A program made the position numbers and the translations under genes. The notes under the pieces were generated by a model, which did no database searches, was not told the DNA's origin, and saw only the letters and a program-made list of their open reading frames with translations. A stretch of DNA of 64,000 nt from Poriferisodalis sp964484385. Its GTDB lineage: Bacteria > Actinomycetota > Acidimicrobiia > Acidimicrobiales > Poriferisodalaceae. The stretch lies in assembly GCA_964484385.1 (NCBI GenBank), contig CAZAFV010000002.1, positions 38,480 through 102,479 on the forward strand, written 5' to 3'. This document shows positions 53,112 to 61,947 of the stretch, piece after piece (position 1 is the first letter of the stretch; each line of letters begins with the position of its first letter).

Positions 53112-53156
53112 GTCAGACCAATGCGCCGATGCCTGCGCTGCGCGCTGCGGCCGGGA

Positions 53157-53471
53157 TCATTCCGATTCGTTGACGCCGTCCGATGCGGGCGGATCGTCTG
53201 CGCCACCGCCGCCGGCGGACGTGATGATCTCGCCGATGGCGCGGCGTTGCACCCGCAGCTCCACGTCGCTGTCCACCTCGAGGCAGACCACCTCGCCGGG
53301 CTCCTCGACCGCCACGATCTTGCCGATGACCCCGCCGACCGTGGCGACCTCGTCGCCGATGTCTGCAGCGCGCAGCATCGCGGCACGCTCGGCGGCACGC
53401 TTGCGCTGCGGCCGGATCATCAGGAAATACATGATGGCGAACAGTGCGACGAGGATGATGATCGAACCCAT
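53157..53471 (-). CDS. yajC: Preprotein translocase subunit YajC
   Basis: 104 residues: an N-terminal membrane helix (IIILVALFAIMYFLMIRPQRKR) with the YajC-typical MIRPQRKR just after it, then the small cytoplasmic beta domain (IGDEVATVGGVIGKIVAVEE). It associates with SecDF. TGAGGGG lies 7 nt before the ATG. Order tgt-yajC-secD-secF is canonical. Confidence 0.92.
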   Translation of the reverse strand: MGSIIILVALFAIMYFLMIRPQRKRAAERAAMLRAADIGDEVATVGGVIGKIVAVEEPGEVVCLEVDSDVELRVQRRAIGEIITSAGGGGADDPPASDGVNESE

Positions 53472-53530
53472 GACGTACCCCTCAGCGTGACGGCGGGTCA
53501 GCGTACCGGGCTTCCCCCGCCAGCAGCGGC

Positions 53531-54769
53531 TCAGCCCCAGACCTCATTGACCTGCTCGCGGAAGGCGCTGAAGCGGCTGGCTTCGATGGCGGCCCGTGCG
53601 TCGGCCACCAGGTCGTTGAGGAACGTGATGTTGTGCAGCGTCAGGATGCGGCTGGCCGTGGGCTCATTCACGCTCATCAGATGCCGGAGATAGCCGCGGC
53701 TGAAGCGGGTGCCTGACCTGGGGCGGCTGCCGGCGCCTTCTTCACGAGTGTCGAGGGGCGTGGCGTCGCGGGCGAACCGGGCATTGCGAATGTTGATGCG
53801 ACCCTGGGGTGTGAGCGCGGTTCCATGGCGGCCGAGCCGGCTCGGCAGCACGCAGTCGAACATGTCCACTCCGGCGGCGATGGCGTCGACAATGCGGGCC
53901 GGGTCGCCCACGCCCATCAGGTAGCGAGGCCGGTCGGCAGGCAGCACCTCGGTCGCTGCGTGCAGTGCCGGGCGCATCTCGCTGCGGGACTCGCCCACCG
54001 ACAGCCCGCCGATGCCGTACCCGTCGAAGCCGATTGACGCCAGCGTCTCGGCGCTGGCGCGCCGGAGGCCGGGATCGATGCCGCCCTGGCAGATGCCGAA
54101 CAATGCCTGCCCACCGGCGATCCCGTCCCGTCGCGCAGTGCCCATGGCCGCCGCAGCCCTGGCCGCCCACAGGTGGGTGCGCTCGGTCGCCTCGCGCACC
54201 TCCTCGGCGGGAGCGGGCAGTTCGGGGCAGATGTCGAGCGCCATCTGGATGTCCGATCCCAAGCGGCGCTGCGCATCGACCGCATCTTCGGGAGTCAGCC
54301 GCATCTGGGCGCCGTCGTAGGTCGAGCGGAATGTCACGCCTTCGTCGTCCACCTTGGATTTTGCATCCTGAGGAGAATGATCGGGACAGCGGCCGGGCCG
54401 ATCTGCGCCGCCGGGACGGCGGCCGGGCTGACTTGCGCCGCCGGGACGGCGGCCGAGGGACATGATCTGGAAGCCGCCGGAATCCGTGAGGAAATGGCCG
54501 TCCCAGCCGGAGAAGCCGTGCAGCCCGCCGAGAGCTTCCACCACCTCGATGCCGGGCCGCGCCAGCAGGTGATACGTGTTCGCCAGCACGACCTCGAGGC
54601 CGAGGTGCTCGTAGTCGGTGGCGTCAAGATGGATCACCGCACCACGGGTTCCCACGGGCATGAACACCGGCGTCTGGAACGTCCCGCGGGCCGTCGTGAC
54701 CTGTCCCCGTCGAGCTGAGCCGTCAGTGGCGAGCAGCTCGAACGCCAGCGGGCTGTCTGGAACGCTCAT
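53531..54769 (-). CDS. tgt: tRNA-guanine transglycosylase
   Basis: Exchanges guanine 34 of certain tRNAs for the queuine precursor. 412 residues. Motifs: TPVFMPVGTRGAVIHLDA, LANTYHLLARPG, FLTDSGGFQIMSLG (nucleophile Asp region), GICQGGIDPGLRRAS, GIGGLSVGES and the nucleophile-containing MGVGDPARIVDAIAAGVDMFDCVLPSR. The usual zinc Cys cluster at the C-terminus is not obvious. An extra 10-residue repeat (GRRPGGASQP, GRRPGGADRP) is inserted after the active-site loop. ATG 54769 was chosen; the longer frame overlaps queA. Confidence 0.93.
   Translation of the reverse strand: MSVPDSPLAFELLATDGSARRGQVTTARGTFQTPVFMPVGTRGAVIHLDATDYEHLGLEVVLANTYHLLARPGIEVVEALGGLHGFSGWDGHFLTDSGGFQIMSLGRRPGGASQPGRRPGGADRPGRCPDHSPQDAKSKVDDEGVTFRSTYDGAQMRLTPEDAVDAQRRLGSDIQMALDICPELPAPAEEVREATERTHLWAARAAAAMGTARRDGIAGGQALFGICQGGIDPGLRRASAETLASIGFDGYGIGGLSVGESRSEMRPALHAATEVLPADRPRYLMGVGDPARIVDAIAAGVDMFDCVLPSRLGRHGTALTPQGRINIRNARFARDATPLDTREEGAGSRPRSGTRFSRGYLRHLMSVNEPTASRILTLHNITFLNDLVADARAAIEASRFSAFREQVNEVWG
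54382..54458. repeat. 30-nt in-frame tandem repeat inside tgt
   Basis: About two and a half copies of a 30-base unit (copies start at 54382, 54412 and 54442, with a few substitutions) encode the GRRPGGASQP-type insertion. The unit length of ten codons keeps the frame. Confidence 0.85.
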
Positions 54770-54779
54770 CTCGCTGGCC

Positions 54780-56087
54780 TCATGAGGGCGGTGTCCGCCG
54801 GAGCAGCATCGCATCGCCGAAGGACAGGAAGCGGTAGCCGTTCGCAAGCGCCGTTTCGTACAGATCGCGCCAGCGCGGCCCGATGAACGCATCGATGAGC
54901 AGCAACAGCGACGATCGGGGCATGTGGAAGTTGGTGAGCATCGCGTCGACCAGCAGGAACTCAGCGCCCCGCCGCAGGAACAGATCGGTCGCGCCGCTGA
55001 TGTCGCTGTGGACTGTCGGCGCCAAGCCGCCCCGGTCGCCGCGTCCGCCGGACGGCGCGCAGGCCGCTGCGGGCGTGCACGCAGCGCTGGCCACGCGCAG
55101 GTCGCGCTGCCGGCGGGCCGCAGCCTCCAGTGCGCGCACGGTGGTAGTGCCCACCGCAACGACGCGCTCAGCCGCGGCGCAGGCGGCGAGCGTCTGCGCT
55201 GACACCCGGTAGTGCTCGGTGTGCATCTCGTGCTCATCGGCGTGCTCGGCAGTCACCGGTGCGAACGTGGCCAGGCCGACGGTGAGATCTACGGTCGCGA
55301 TGCCCACGCCGTTCGAGCGCAGCGCGCCCAGCACGCGTTCGGTCAGGTGAAGCCCTGCCGTGGGCGCCGCCGCTGAGCCATCCGAGCGGGCGTAGACGGT
55401 CTGGTAGCGATCCGCCAGCGCCGCTCGGGCTGCATCGCTGTCGGCGACATCGACACCTAGTCGCTGAGCAATGGCGCCTCGCGCAGTATCTGGGTCGATG
55501 TAGGGCGGCAGCGGCGCCTCCCCCGCCCGTTCGAGCAGGCGGGCCTGCGACACATCGTCAAGCGGCGTCTCGCCGACGAGCACACTCACAGCTCGGCGCT
55601 GGCGGTCCAGACGCTCGCCCACCACCACTCGCACGCTCGGGTCCCGCTCGGAGACCAGCACCGTCCCGTCCGCAATCCGGCGGGAAGGTCGCACCAGCGC
55701 CGCCCAGTCCGCCTCGCTGTGCGGCGGCAGTGTCGCCCTGCGGGAACCCTCTGGAGCAGTCGCTCGGGCGGCGGCCCTCGGGCGGGCTGTGTCGCTGCCC
55801 GACGGCCGGCGTCCGAGCGGTTCGAGCAGCAGCACTTCGGCCGCGCCGCCAGTGCGCTTGCGCAGCGGCAGGCGGGCAGGCATCACCCGGGTCTCGTTGA
55901 CCACCAGCAGATCCCCGGGGCCGAGCAGGGACGGGAGATCGGTGACGTGCCGGTGCTCAGGTGCTCGGCACGGCCCCGGGTCAACCAGCAGCCGGGCCGA
56001 GTCGCGTGGCTCGGCAGGAACGTGCGCTATCGACGACGGCGGCAGCTCATAGTCGAACTCGTCCATCCGCAGCCGCGAAGCGCTCAT
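54780..56087 (-). CDS. queA: S-adenosylmethionine:tRNA ribosyltransferase-isomerase
   Basis: Adds the epoxycyclopentane precursor to preQ1-tRNA in queuosine synthesis. Family motifs: DEFDYELPPSSIAHVPAEPRDSARLLV in parts, GDLLVVNETRVMPARL, ERAGEAPLPPYI, YARSDGSAAAPTAGLHLT and NFHMPRSSLLLLIDAFIG. Length 435 exceeds the usual ~345 because of two Arg/Ala-rich insertions (around PRAAARATAPEG and ASAACTPAAACAPSGGRGDRG). ATG 56087, 8 nt after TAGCCT, was chosen; ATG 56066 is also possible. It lies 10 nt upstream of tgt. Confidence 0.93.
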   Translation of the reverse strand: MSASRLRMDEFDYELPPSSIAHVPAEPRDSARLLVDPGPCRAPEHRHVTDLPSLLGPGDLLVVNETRVMPARLPLRKRTGGAAEVLLLEPLGRRPSGSDTARPRAAARATAPEGSRRATLPPHSEADWAALVRPSRRIADGTVLVSERDPSVRVVVGERLDRQRRAVSVLVGETPLDDVSQARLLERAGEAPLPPYIDPDTARGAIAQRLGVDVADSDAARAALADRYQTVYARSDGSAAAPTAGLHLTERVLGALRSNGVGIATVDLTVGLATFAPVTAEHADEHEMHTEHYRVSAQTLAACAAAERVVAVGTTTVRALEAAARRQRDLRVASAACTPAAACAPSGGRGDRGGLAPTVHSDISGATDLFLRRGAEFLLVDAMLTNFHMPRSSLLLLIDAFIGPRWRDLYETALANGYRFLSFGDAMLLRRTPPS

Positions 56088-56095
56088 CAGCGGGG

Positions 56096-56101
56096 AGGCT
56101 A
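56096..56101 (-). promoter_or_regulatory. -10 hexamer (TAGCCT) for leaderless queA mRNA
   Basis: TAGCCT on the minus strand ends 8 nt before the chosen queA ATG at 56087, in the gap after ruvB. No Shine-Dalgarno sequence is present. Confidence 0.45.
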
Positions 56102-56177
56102 CGTCGGCTCGCAAATCAGCAGTCCGGGCTGCTCCAGCGGACGCCAATCGTCGCGGATCGCCCAGCGCCGTGCAGGC

Positions 56178-57428
56178 TCACCACGCTGAGTCGTCGATTT
56201 CCACGGGTGCGTCGGCGGGCAGCTCGCCGGCTGGCGCGGCCGATGGTTCTGCTGCGGGATGCTGCATCCGCTCAGGGGAGACGGCGGCATCGTCGGCCGC
56301 CCGCCCTGACGCATCGAACAGCGTGATGTCGTCGCCGCCCACGGAAGCCCCGGCGAGGTCGGCGAACGGTGGGGTGTCGACGCCGAGATGTGCATACGCC
56401 GCGGCGGTGGCGATGCGGCCCCGCGGCGTGCGCTGCAGCAGCCCGCGCTGGATCAGGAAGGGCTCGTACACGTCCTCCACCGTCTCGGTCTGCTCGCCGA
56501 CGGTGATCGCCAGTGTCGACAGCCCCAACGGACGCCCGGCGTGAGTGACAGCGAGAGCGTCGAGAATCGCCCGGTCGACCTTGTCGAGGCCGAGTTCGTC
56601 GACGCCGAATGCGGCGAGCCCCTCCTGCGCCACTGCCACGTCGACGGCGCCGCTGGCGCGCACCTCGGCGAAGTCGCGCACCCGGCGAAGCAACCGGTTG
56701 GCGATCCGCGGCGTGCCCCGGCTGCGTGAAGCAATCTCCGCAGCCCCCTCAGCGTCAACGTCCACGCCCAGAATCCCGGCCGCACGGACCACAATCGCCG
56801 TGAGATCTTCCGTCGAGTAGTAGTCGAGGCGCTCAACCAGGCCGAAGCGGTCTCGCAGCGGTCCCGAGATCAGCCCGGTGCGAGTCGTGGCGCCGACCAG
56901 GGTGAACCGGGGCAGCTCGAATCTGATCGAGCGCGCGGCCGGTCCCTTGCCCAGCACGATGTCGATCGCGAAGTCCTCCATGGCCGGGTACAGCACTTCC
57001 TCGACCACCTTGGGCAGGCGGTGGATCTCGTCGATGAACAGCACATCGCCGTCAGCCAGATTGGTGAGGATTGCCGCGAGATCTCCGGCTCGCTCCACCG
57101 CCGGGCCCGACGTCAGATGCAGAGCCGCGTTCAACTCGGCGGCGATGATGCCGGCCAGCGTGGTCTTGCCCAGGCCCGGCGGGCCGGCGAACAGCAGATG
57201 GTCGGGCGTTTGGCCCCGGGCCAGCGCAGCCCGCAACGTGATGGCCACGTGTTCTCGCACCTCGGGCTGGCCGACGAATTCCTCCAGCGACCGCGGTCGC
57301 AGCGAGGCCTCGGCATCGCCGTCGTCGGCCGCCGAGCGGGCTGGGTCGGTGACCTCGCTCCGACCCGGTTCTGACACCCCCGAATCGTCACGCCGGTAGC
57401 CCTCGCTGCGGGCTCCCCCAGCACTCAT
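56178..57428 (-). CDS. ruvB: Holliday junction branch migration ATPase RuvB
   Basis: Hexameric AAA+ motor. Walker A GPPGLGKTTLAGIIA, Walker B VLFIDEIHRLP, sensor 1 GATTRTGLISGPLRDRFG, arginine finger region, and the C-terminal winged helix (RGLLQRTPRGRIATAAAYAHLG). 416 residues, with an N-terminal polar extension (about 40 residues) and a longer acidic/Pro C-terminal tail than E. coli RuvB. ATG 57428 overlaps the ruvA stop by four bases. Confidence 0.95.
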   Translation of the reverse strand: MSAGGARSEGYRRDDSGVSEPGRSEVTDPARSAADDGDAEASLRPRSLEEFVGQPEVREHVAITLRAALARGQTPDHLLFAGPPGLGKTTLAGIIAAELNAALHLTSGPAVERAGDLAAILTNLADGDVLFIDEIHRLPKVVEEVLYPAMEDFAIDIVLGKGPAARSIRFELPRFTLVGATTRTGLISGPLRDRFGLVERLDYYSTEDLTAIVVRAAGILGVDVDAEGAAEIASRSRGTPRIANRLLRRVRDFAEVRASGAVDVAVAQEGLAAFGVDELGLDKVDRAILDALAVTHAGRPLGLSTLAITVGEQTETVEDVYEPFLIQRGLLQRTPRGRIATAAAYAHLGVDTPPFADLAGASVGGDDITLFDASGRAADDAAVSPERMQHPAAEPSAAPAGELPADAPVEIDDSAW

Positions 57429-58042
57429 CGCGGACCCAGCTCCTGCAGCGCCACGCGCAGCAGGGCGCCGGTGTCGGCTTCGGCATCGCGTGCTGCCTCG
57501 ATCGTCACGGCGGCCATTGCCTCACGTATCTCAACCGGAGCGAATCCCATCTGACTCAGTGCGGCCCGCACTTCCGCAACCGCAGATCCAGCGGCGTCGC
57601 CGGCCGCCGCCACAGCGGCAGCGCCGGCAATCTCGGGCGCGCCGAGCCGCGACTTCAGGTCCAGCACCATCCGCTTGGACGTCTTGGCGCCGATGCCGGG
57701 CACGAGCTCCAGCGCCGCCGCGTCGTCGGCGGCCACTGCGCGCCGCAGCTCGTCGGGCGGCAGGTGCGAGAGCACAGCAAGCGCCAAGGCGGGGCCCACG
57801 CCGTGCGCGCTGAGCAGGGCCTCGAAGCAGCGCCGCTCGTCGAGCTCGGCGAATCCGTACAGGTCCGAAGCGTCCTCGCGTACGTGGTGGTGTACATACA
57901 CGAAGCACTCGTCGCCCACCGGTCCGGCGCCGGCCAGCGTGGACGGCGCCACGACGACGCGGTACCCCACCCCGCCGGCCTCGATCAGCAGCTCGCCGCC
58001 GGGATCTTTGTCGAGCAGGCGCCCGCGCACTGAGCCGATCAC
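57425..58042 (-). CDS. ruvA: Holliday junction branch migration protein RuvA
   Basis: Tetrameric junction-binding subunit. Domain I starts VIGSVRGRLLDKDPGGELLIEAGGVGYRV in parts; helix-hairpin-helix motifs include LLSAHGVGPALALAVLS and LELVPGIGAKTSKRMVLDLK; domain III at the C-terminus binds RuvB. 205 residues from GTG 58042, which overlaps the ruvC stop (GTGA); upstream starts lie within ruvC. Confidence 0.94.
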   Translation of the reverse strand: MIGSVRGRLLDKDPGGELLIEAGGVGYRVVVAPSTLAGAGPVGDECFVYVHHHVREDASDLYGFAELDERRCFEALLSAHGVGPALALAVLSHLPPDELRRAVAADDAAALELVPGIGAKTSKRMVLDLKSRLGAPEIAGAAAVAAAGDAAGSAVAEVRAALSQMGFAPVEIREAMAAVTIEAARDAEADTGALLRVALQELGPR

Positions 58043-58599
58043 GACGTGGGTGCCGCTGCGCCCGAAGCGGGCAGCAGCACACGCGCCCGGGCATGGGTTG
58101 CCGCCCCGTGCCAGGAAGCCTGGGACAGGTGGCACAGCGCGACCGCAGCCGCATCGGCGGCATCGGCTGGCTCAGGCGGCCCCGGCAGCGCGAGCAGCTC
58201 GGCAACCATGCGCTTCATCTGGTCCTTGTCGGCCCCGCCCCAGCCGGCAACGGCCTGCTTGACCTGGGTCGGCGTGTATTCGACCACCTCCAGCCCTGCG
58301 GCGGCTGCCACCGCCATGGCGAGCCCGGCCACTTGCGCGACTCCAATCGCAGTGCGCGCATTTGCCTGGAAGAAGACTCGCTCCACGGCCACCACCGAGG
58401 GCTGGAATTCGGAGATGAGGGCCTGCAACTCACCCATCTGCGTGGCCAGGCGCGCTGCGTGCGGCTCTGCTGGATCGGTGCGGATGACGCCCAGGGCGAC
58501 TGCTTCGGTGCGGGCACGCTGCGTTCCAGCAGCGGGAATCTGCTCCACCACGCCGTACCCGCAGCGCGACAATCCCGGGTCGATCCCCAATACGAACAT
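58039..58599 (-). CDS. ruvC: Crossover junction endodeoxyribonuclease RuvC
   Basis: Resolves Holliday junctions. The RNase H-like catalytic acidic residues are in VLGIDPGLSRCGYGVVE (Asp7), VAVERVFFQANART (Glu), YTPTQVKQAVAGWGGADKDQM and ADAADAAAVALCHLSQ (final Asp pair). 186 residues with a short Ala-rich tail. TACGGT lies 8 nt before the ATG and no ribosome site is present. First gene of the ruvC-ruvA-ruvB unit. Confidence 0.95.
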   Translation of the reverse strand: MFVLGIDPGLSRCGYGVVEQIPAAGTQRARTEAVALGVIRTDPAEPHAARLATQMGELQALISEFQPSVVAVERVFFQANARTAIGVAQVAGLAMAVAAAAGLEVVEYTPTQVKQAVAGWGGADKDQMKRMVAELLALPGPPEPADAADAAAVALCHLSQASWHGAATHARARVLLPASGAAAPTS

Positions 58600-58607
58600 C
58601 AGTACGA

Positions 58608-58613
58608 ACCGTA
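58608..58613 (-). promoter_or_regulatory. Candidate -10 hexamer (TACGGT) for leaderless ruvC mRNA
   Basis: TACGGT on the minus strand ends 8 nt before the ruvC ATG at 58599. No Shine-Dalgarno sequence precedes the start. Confidence 0.35.
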
Positions 58614-58658
58614 GCCTTTGGCACCGTCCGAGCCGGGTATGCGTGACACCGCTCGGCC

Positions 58659-59447
58659 CTAGCCGGCGATCGCCTCCAGCAGCGAATCGCTGATGTCGAA
58701 ATTGGCGTACACGCCCTGCACATCGTCATGATCGTCGAGCGCGTCGAGCACCGCCATGACCTGCTTGGCCTCCGACACGCTGGTCAATTCGATGAGGTTC
58801 TGCGGCGCGTACGTCAGGTCGGCCGAGGTCACCGCGATGCCCGCTGCCTCGATCGCCTCGCGCACCGCCATCGTGTCGGCGGCAGCGGCGGTGACTCGCC
58901 AGGTATCGCCCTCCTGCTCGACATCCTCTGCGCCGGCATCGAGCGCCACCAGAATCAACTCGTCTTCGTCGGGCACCGTGCCTTCCGCCGCAGACCCATC
59001 GGGCTGCGGCTCGACCGCGGGCACCACCACCACGCCCTTGCGCTCGAACTGCCACGCCACCGCGCCCGGCTCGGCCAGCGACCCGCCGGCGCGGGTGAAC
59101 ACGCTGCGGATCTCCGACCCGGTGCGATTGCGGTTGTCCGTCAGCACGTCCACGTACATCGCCACGCCCCCCGGCGCGTAGCCCTCATAGGTGACCTGCT
59201 CGTACGACACGCCCTCGAGCTCGCCGGTGCCTCGCTTGATGGCGCGCTCGATCGTGTCCAGCGGCACCGAGTTGTCGCGTGCCTTCTGGTACATGGTCCG
59301 CAGCGTCGCGTTGGCATCCAGATCGCCGCCGCCCTCGCGTGCGGCCACCTCGACCTGGCGGATCAGCTTGGCGAACAGCTTCCCGCGCGCCTTGTCGGCA
59401 GCGCCCTTGCGGTGCTTGATCGTGGCCCACTTGGAATGACCGGACAC
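58659..59447 (-). CDS. yebC: YebC/PmpR-family (TACO1-like) protein
   Basis: 262-residue protein of the YebC family, described as transcriptional regulators and, more recently, as factors helping translation of proline stretches. Diagnostic start SGHSKWATIKHRKGAADKARGKLFAKL and central TMYQKARDNSVPLDTIERAIKRGTG. The GTG start is preceded by a run of nine G residues in the ribosome-site position. It lies between pdxT and ruvC, the conserved order. Confidence 0.94.
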   Translation of the reverse strand: MSGHSKWATIKHRKGAADKARGKLFAKLIRQVEVAAREGGGDLDANATLRTMYQKARDNSVPLDTIERAIKRGTGELEGVSYEQVTYEGYAPGGVAMYVDVLTDNRNRTGSEIRSVFTRAGGSLAEPGAVAWQFERKGVVVVPAVEPQPDGSAAEGTVPDEDELILVALDAGAEDVEQEGDTWRVTAAAADTMAVREAIEAAGIAVTSADLTYAPQNLIELTSVSEAKQVMAVLDALDDHDDVQGVYANFDISDSLLEAIAG

Positions 59448-59514
59448 AGACCCCCCCCCGAACGAGACGTGCCATCAGGCAGTGCAGCCGCGACAGTCTG
59501 CCGGGCGCGGCCGC

Positions 59515-60156
59515 TCAGCAGGCCACGGATGCGCAGATCATGTCCAGGAAGAGCTGGTGAATGCGATCATCCGCCGTCAGCTCCGGGTGGAAGCTCGACA
59601 CCAGGATCGGTCCTGACCGGCACAGCACCGGCACCGACGACGGGACGCCGTCGGTCGACGAGTTCGAGGCGGGCGTGATCTCAGCGAGCACCTCGACGCT
59701 GTCGCCTGCGCGCTCCACCCACGGTGCTCGAATGAACACCGCCTTGAAGGGCTCATCGAGGCCGTCGGCGGCGAGCTCCGCCTCGAAGCTGGCGACTTGG
59801 CGGCCGAATGCATTGCGACGCACCGAGATATCGATGGCGCCGAAGCAGCGTTGATCCGGGCGGCCGTCGAGCACATCGACGGCAAGCAGGATCATTCCCG
59901 CGCAGGTGCCGAACGCCGGCATGCCGCCGGCCAGGCGTTCAGACAGCGCATCGAACAGCCCGCTCGTGCGGAGCAGGTGCGACATGGTGGTCGACTCGCC
60001 GCCCGGGAGCGCCACAGCATCGACGCCGTCGAGATCTGCGGGCACGCGGACTTCGACAGCTCTGGCCCCGGCGCGCCGGAAGGCGGCAACGTGCTCGGCG
60101 GCAGCTCCCTGCAGCGCGACAACGCCGATCAGCGGCTGGCTGTCGCTTGTGGTCAC
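59515..60156 (-). CDS. pdxT: Pyridoxal 5'-phosphate synthase glutaminase subunit PdxT
   Basis: Class I glutaminase feeding ammonia to PdxS. Features: GVVALQGAAAEHVAAFRRAGA, GGESTTMSHLL, nucleophile Cys in PAFGTCAGMILLA and the His-Glu dyad in SSFHPELTADDRIHQLFLDM. 213 residues. It starts at GTG 22 nt after pdxS, indicating an operon. Confidence 0.95.
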   Translation of the reverse strand: MTTSDSQPLIGVVALQGAAAEHVAAFRRAGARAVEVRVPADLDGVDAVALPGGESTTMSHLLRTSGLFDALSERLAGGMPAFGTCAGMILLAVDVLDGRPDQRCFGAIDISVRRNAFGRQVASFEAELAADGLDEPFKAVFIRAPWVERAGDSVEVLAEITPASNSSTDGVPSSVPVLCRSGPILVSSFHPELTADDRIHQLFLDMICASVAC

Positions 60157-60177
60157 CGTGGCGCTGCGATCCAGCGC

Positions 60178-61077
60178 TTACCAGCCGCGTTCGGCGAGCT
60201 TGGTCTCGAGACCTTCCATCTCGAGGCCCGGCATGGCGCTGCCGAGACCTCGGCTCACCTTGGCCACCACCGACGGATTGCGGTAGTGCGTGGTGGCCTC
60301 GACGATGGCCTCGGCCCTCGGCGCCGGGTCTTCGCTCTTGAAGATGCCCGAGCCGACGAACACTGCCTCAGCGCCGAGCTGCATCACCAGCGACGCATCG
60401 GCCGGTGTGGCAATGCCGCCGGCGCAGAACAGGGGCACCGGCAGGCGGCCGGTCTCGGCAATCTCCTGCACCAGGCCGAGCGGCGACTGCAGCTGCTTCG
60501 CCCAGTCGAACAGCTCGGCGGCATCGGCCTGGGTGATCTTGCGGATGTCGCCTGTGATGGCTCTCAGGTGACGCACGGCCTCGACGATGTTGCCGGTGCC
60601 GGCCTCGCCCTTGGAGCGAATCATGCAGGCACCCTCGGAAATGCGCCGCAGCGCCTCGCCCAGGTTGGTGGCGCCGCAAACGAACGGGACGGTGAACGCC
60701 CACTTGTCGATGTGATGCGCCTCGTCTGCGGGTGTCAGCACCTCGGACTCGTCGATGTAGTCGACATCGAGGGATTCGAGCACCTGCGCCTCGCCGAAGT
60801 GGCCGATCCGGGCCTTGGCCATGACCGGGATCGTCACGGCCGCCTGGATGCCCTCGATCATCGCCGGGTCGCTCATGCGGGCCACACCGCCGTCACGGCG
60901 GATGTCGGCCGGCACGCGTTCGAGCGCCATGACGGCGACCGCTCCGGCGTCTTCCGCGATCTTGGCCTGCTCGGGCGTGACGACATCCATGATGACGCCG
61001 CCCCGGAGCATGTCGGCGAGCCCGCGCTTGACTCGTACCGTTCCGACCAGATGAGACGCTCCGTCACCTGAATTCAT
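60178..61077 (-). CDS. pdxS: Pyridoxal 5'-phosphate synthase lyase subunit PdxS
   Basis: Builds PLP from ribose 5-phosphate, glyceraldehyde 3-phosphate and ammonia. Motifs: VKRGLADMLRGGVIMDVV, ALERVPADIRRDGGVARMSDP, VPVMAKARIGHF-like IPVMAKARIGHFGEAQVLE (catalytic Lys), FVCGATNLGEALRRI and AEAVFVGSGIFKSEDP. 299 residues. TACACT ends 6 nt before the ATG and there is no ribosome site, suggesting a leaderless mRNA for pdxS-pdxT. Confidence 0.96.
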   Translation of the reverse strand: MNSGDGASHLVGTVRVKRGLADMLRGGVIMDVVTPEQAKIAEDAGAVAVMALERVPADIRRDGGVARMSDPAMIEGIQAAVTIPVMAKARIGHFGEAQVLESLDVDYIDESEVLTPADEAHHIDKWAFTVPFVCGATNLGEALRRISEGACMIRSKGEAGTGNIVEAVRHLRAITGDIRKITQADAAELFDWAKQLQSPLGLVQEIAETGRLPVPLFCAGGIATPADASLVMQLGAEAVFVGSGIFKSEDPAPRAEAIVEATTHYRNPSVVAKVSRGLGSAMPGLEMEGLETKLAERGW

Positions 61078-61083
61078 GCGCTC

Positions 61084-61089
61084 AGTGTA
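61084..61089 (-). promoter_or_regulatory. -10 hexamer (TACACT) for leaderless pdxST mRNA
   Basis: TACACT on the minus strand ends 6 nt before the pdxS ATG at 61077, in the gap after the M48-like gene. Confidence 0.45.
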
Positions 61090-61131
61090 GGGAACGGCCC
61101 CAGTGCTGCCCCGGGGATTATCCCGCCGAGC

Positions 61132-61947
61132 TCAGAATTCGCGCAGCACCGCAACCCGTGTCTCGAGATCTGCCCGGTAGTCGGGCAGGCTGTCGGGAGC
61201 ATCGGCTGCGTCGGCCCTCGGATCGGCCAACCACAGCGGCCAGGTCACCCGAGGTGCATCGGTGCGCACACCGGCCGCCGACATCGTCTGGAGCGCATCG
61301 GCGAGACCGGGCGGGTAACGGGTCAGCCGCACGGCTTCGGCGTCGTCGTCGAAGTCGCTGCCGGTGCTGGCTTCGCGCTCAGTGCGAGCCTGCACCAGCG
61401 GCCACAGGGCCGGCCACACCAGCGCCGGAAACCCCACCGTGGTGACGGCGGTGGTCAGGTAGGCAGCCCGCCCGTCACGAATCTGCGTCAGCAGCCGCGC
61501 CACGACGGCCTCCAGCTCGATGCGATTGAGCGCGTCGAGCAGTCCCTGCGTGACGACGAGGGTCGAGCGATCCGGTCGCCGGCCAAATGCCGTGGCGTTG
61601 GCGGCTGTGGTCGGCGCGACGGCGAGCGCCGGCACCGGAACGCCCACGAGCAGGCAGACGCCGTCGACAACGTTTTCCAGGCGAGGATGGCTGTCAGCAT
61701 CGCTCGGCCCCGAGCCGGCTCCGAGGAGCGCTCGTTGCAGGCGCCGCTCCCCCACAGCCAGTTCGCCGACTGCGAGCACGCACGTCGCAGCGAGCGCAAT
61801 CGGCAGCGCCCACCAGCCGAGCCCGGTGAACAACGCCACCGGCACGCCGACGATGGTCGCCGCAACCAGGTGCACGGCCCAGAACTCCGCCAGCAGCTTG
61901 TCGGCTCGACTGCGATAGATGGCGAACAGCGGGTCCACCCGCAGCAT
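61132..61947 (-). CDS. M48 (HtpX-like) peptidase homologue lacking the zinc motif
   Basis: 271 residues. Two membrane helices (about 24-45 and 46-62), then a domain with the M48 landmarks NATAFGRRPDRSTLVVTQGLLDALNRIELEAVVA in parts. At the position of the zinc-binding HExxH of HtpX-type peptidases the sequence reads RLLTQ (residues 151-155), so both His and the Glu are missing. The later segments (AYLTTAVTTVGFPALVWPAL) keep the membrane pattern. It is probably not a protease. It lies between pimA and pdxS. Confidence 0.65.
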   Translation of the reverse strand: MLRVDPLFAIYRSRADKLLAEFWAVHLVAATIVGVPVALFTGLGWWALPIALAATCVLAVGELAVGERRLQRALLGAGSGPSDADSHPRLENVVDGVCLLVGVPVPALAVAPTTAANATAFGRRPDRSTLVVTQGLLDALNRIELEAVVARLLTQIRDGRAAYLTTAVTTVGFPALVWPALWPLVQARTEREASTGSDFDDDAEAVRLTRYPPGLADALQTMSAAGVRTDAPRVTWPLWLADPRADAADAPDSLPDYRADLETRVAVLREF

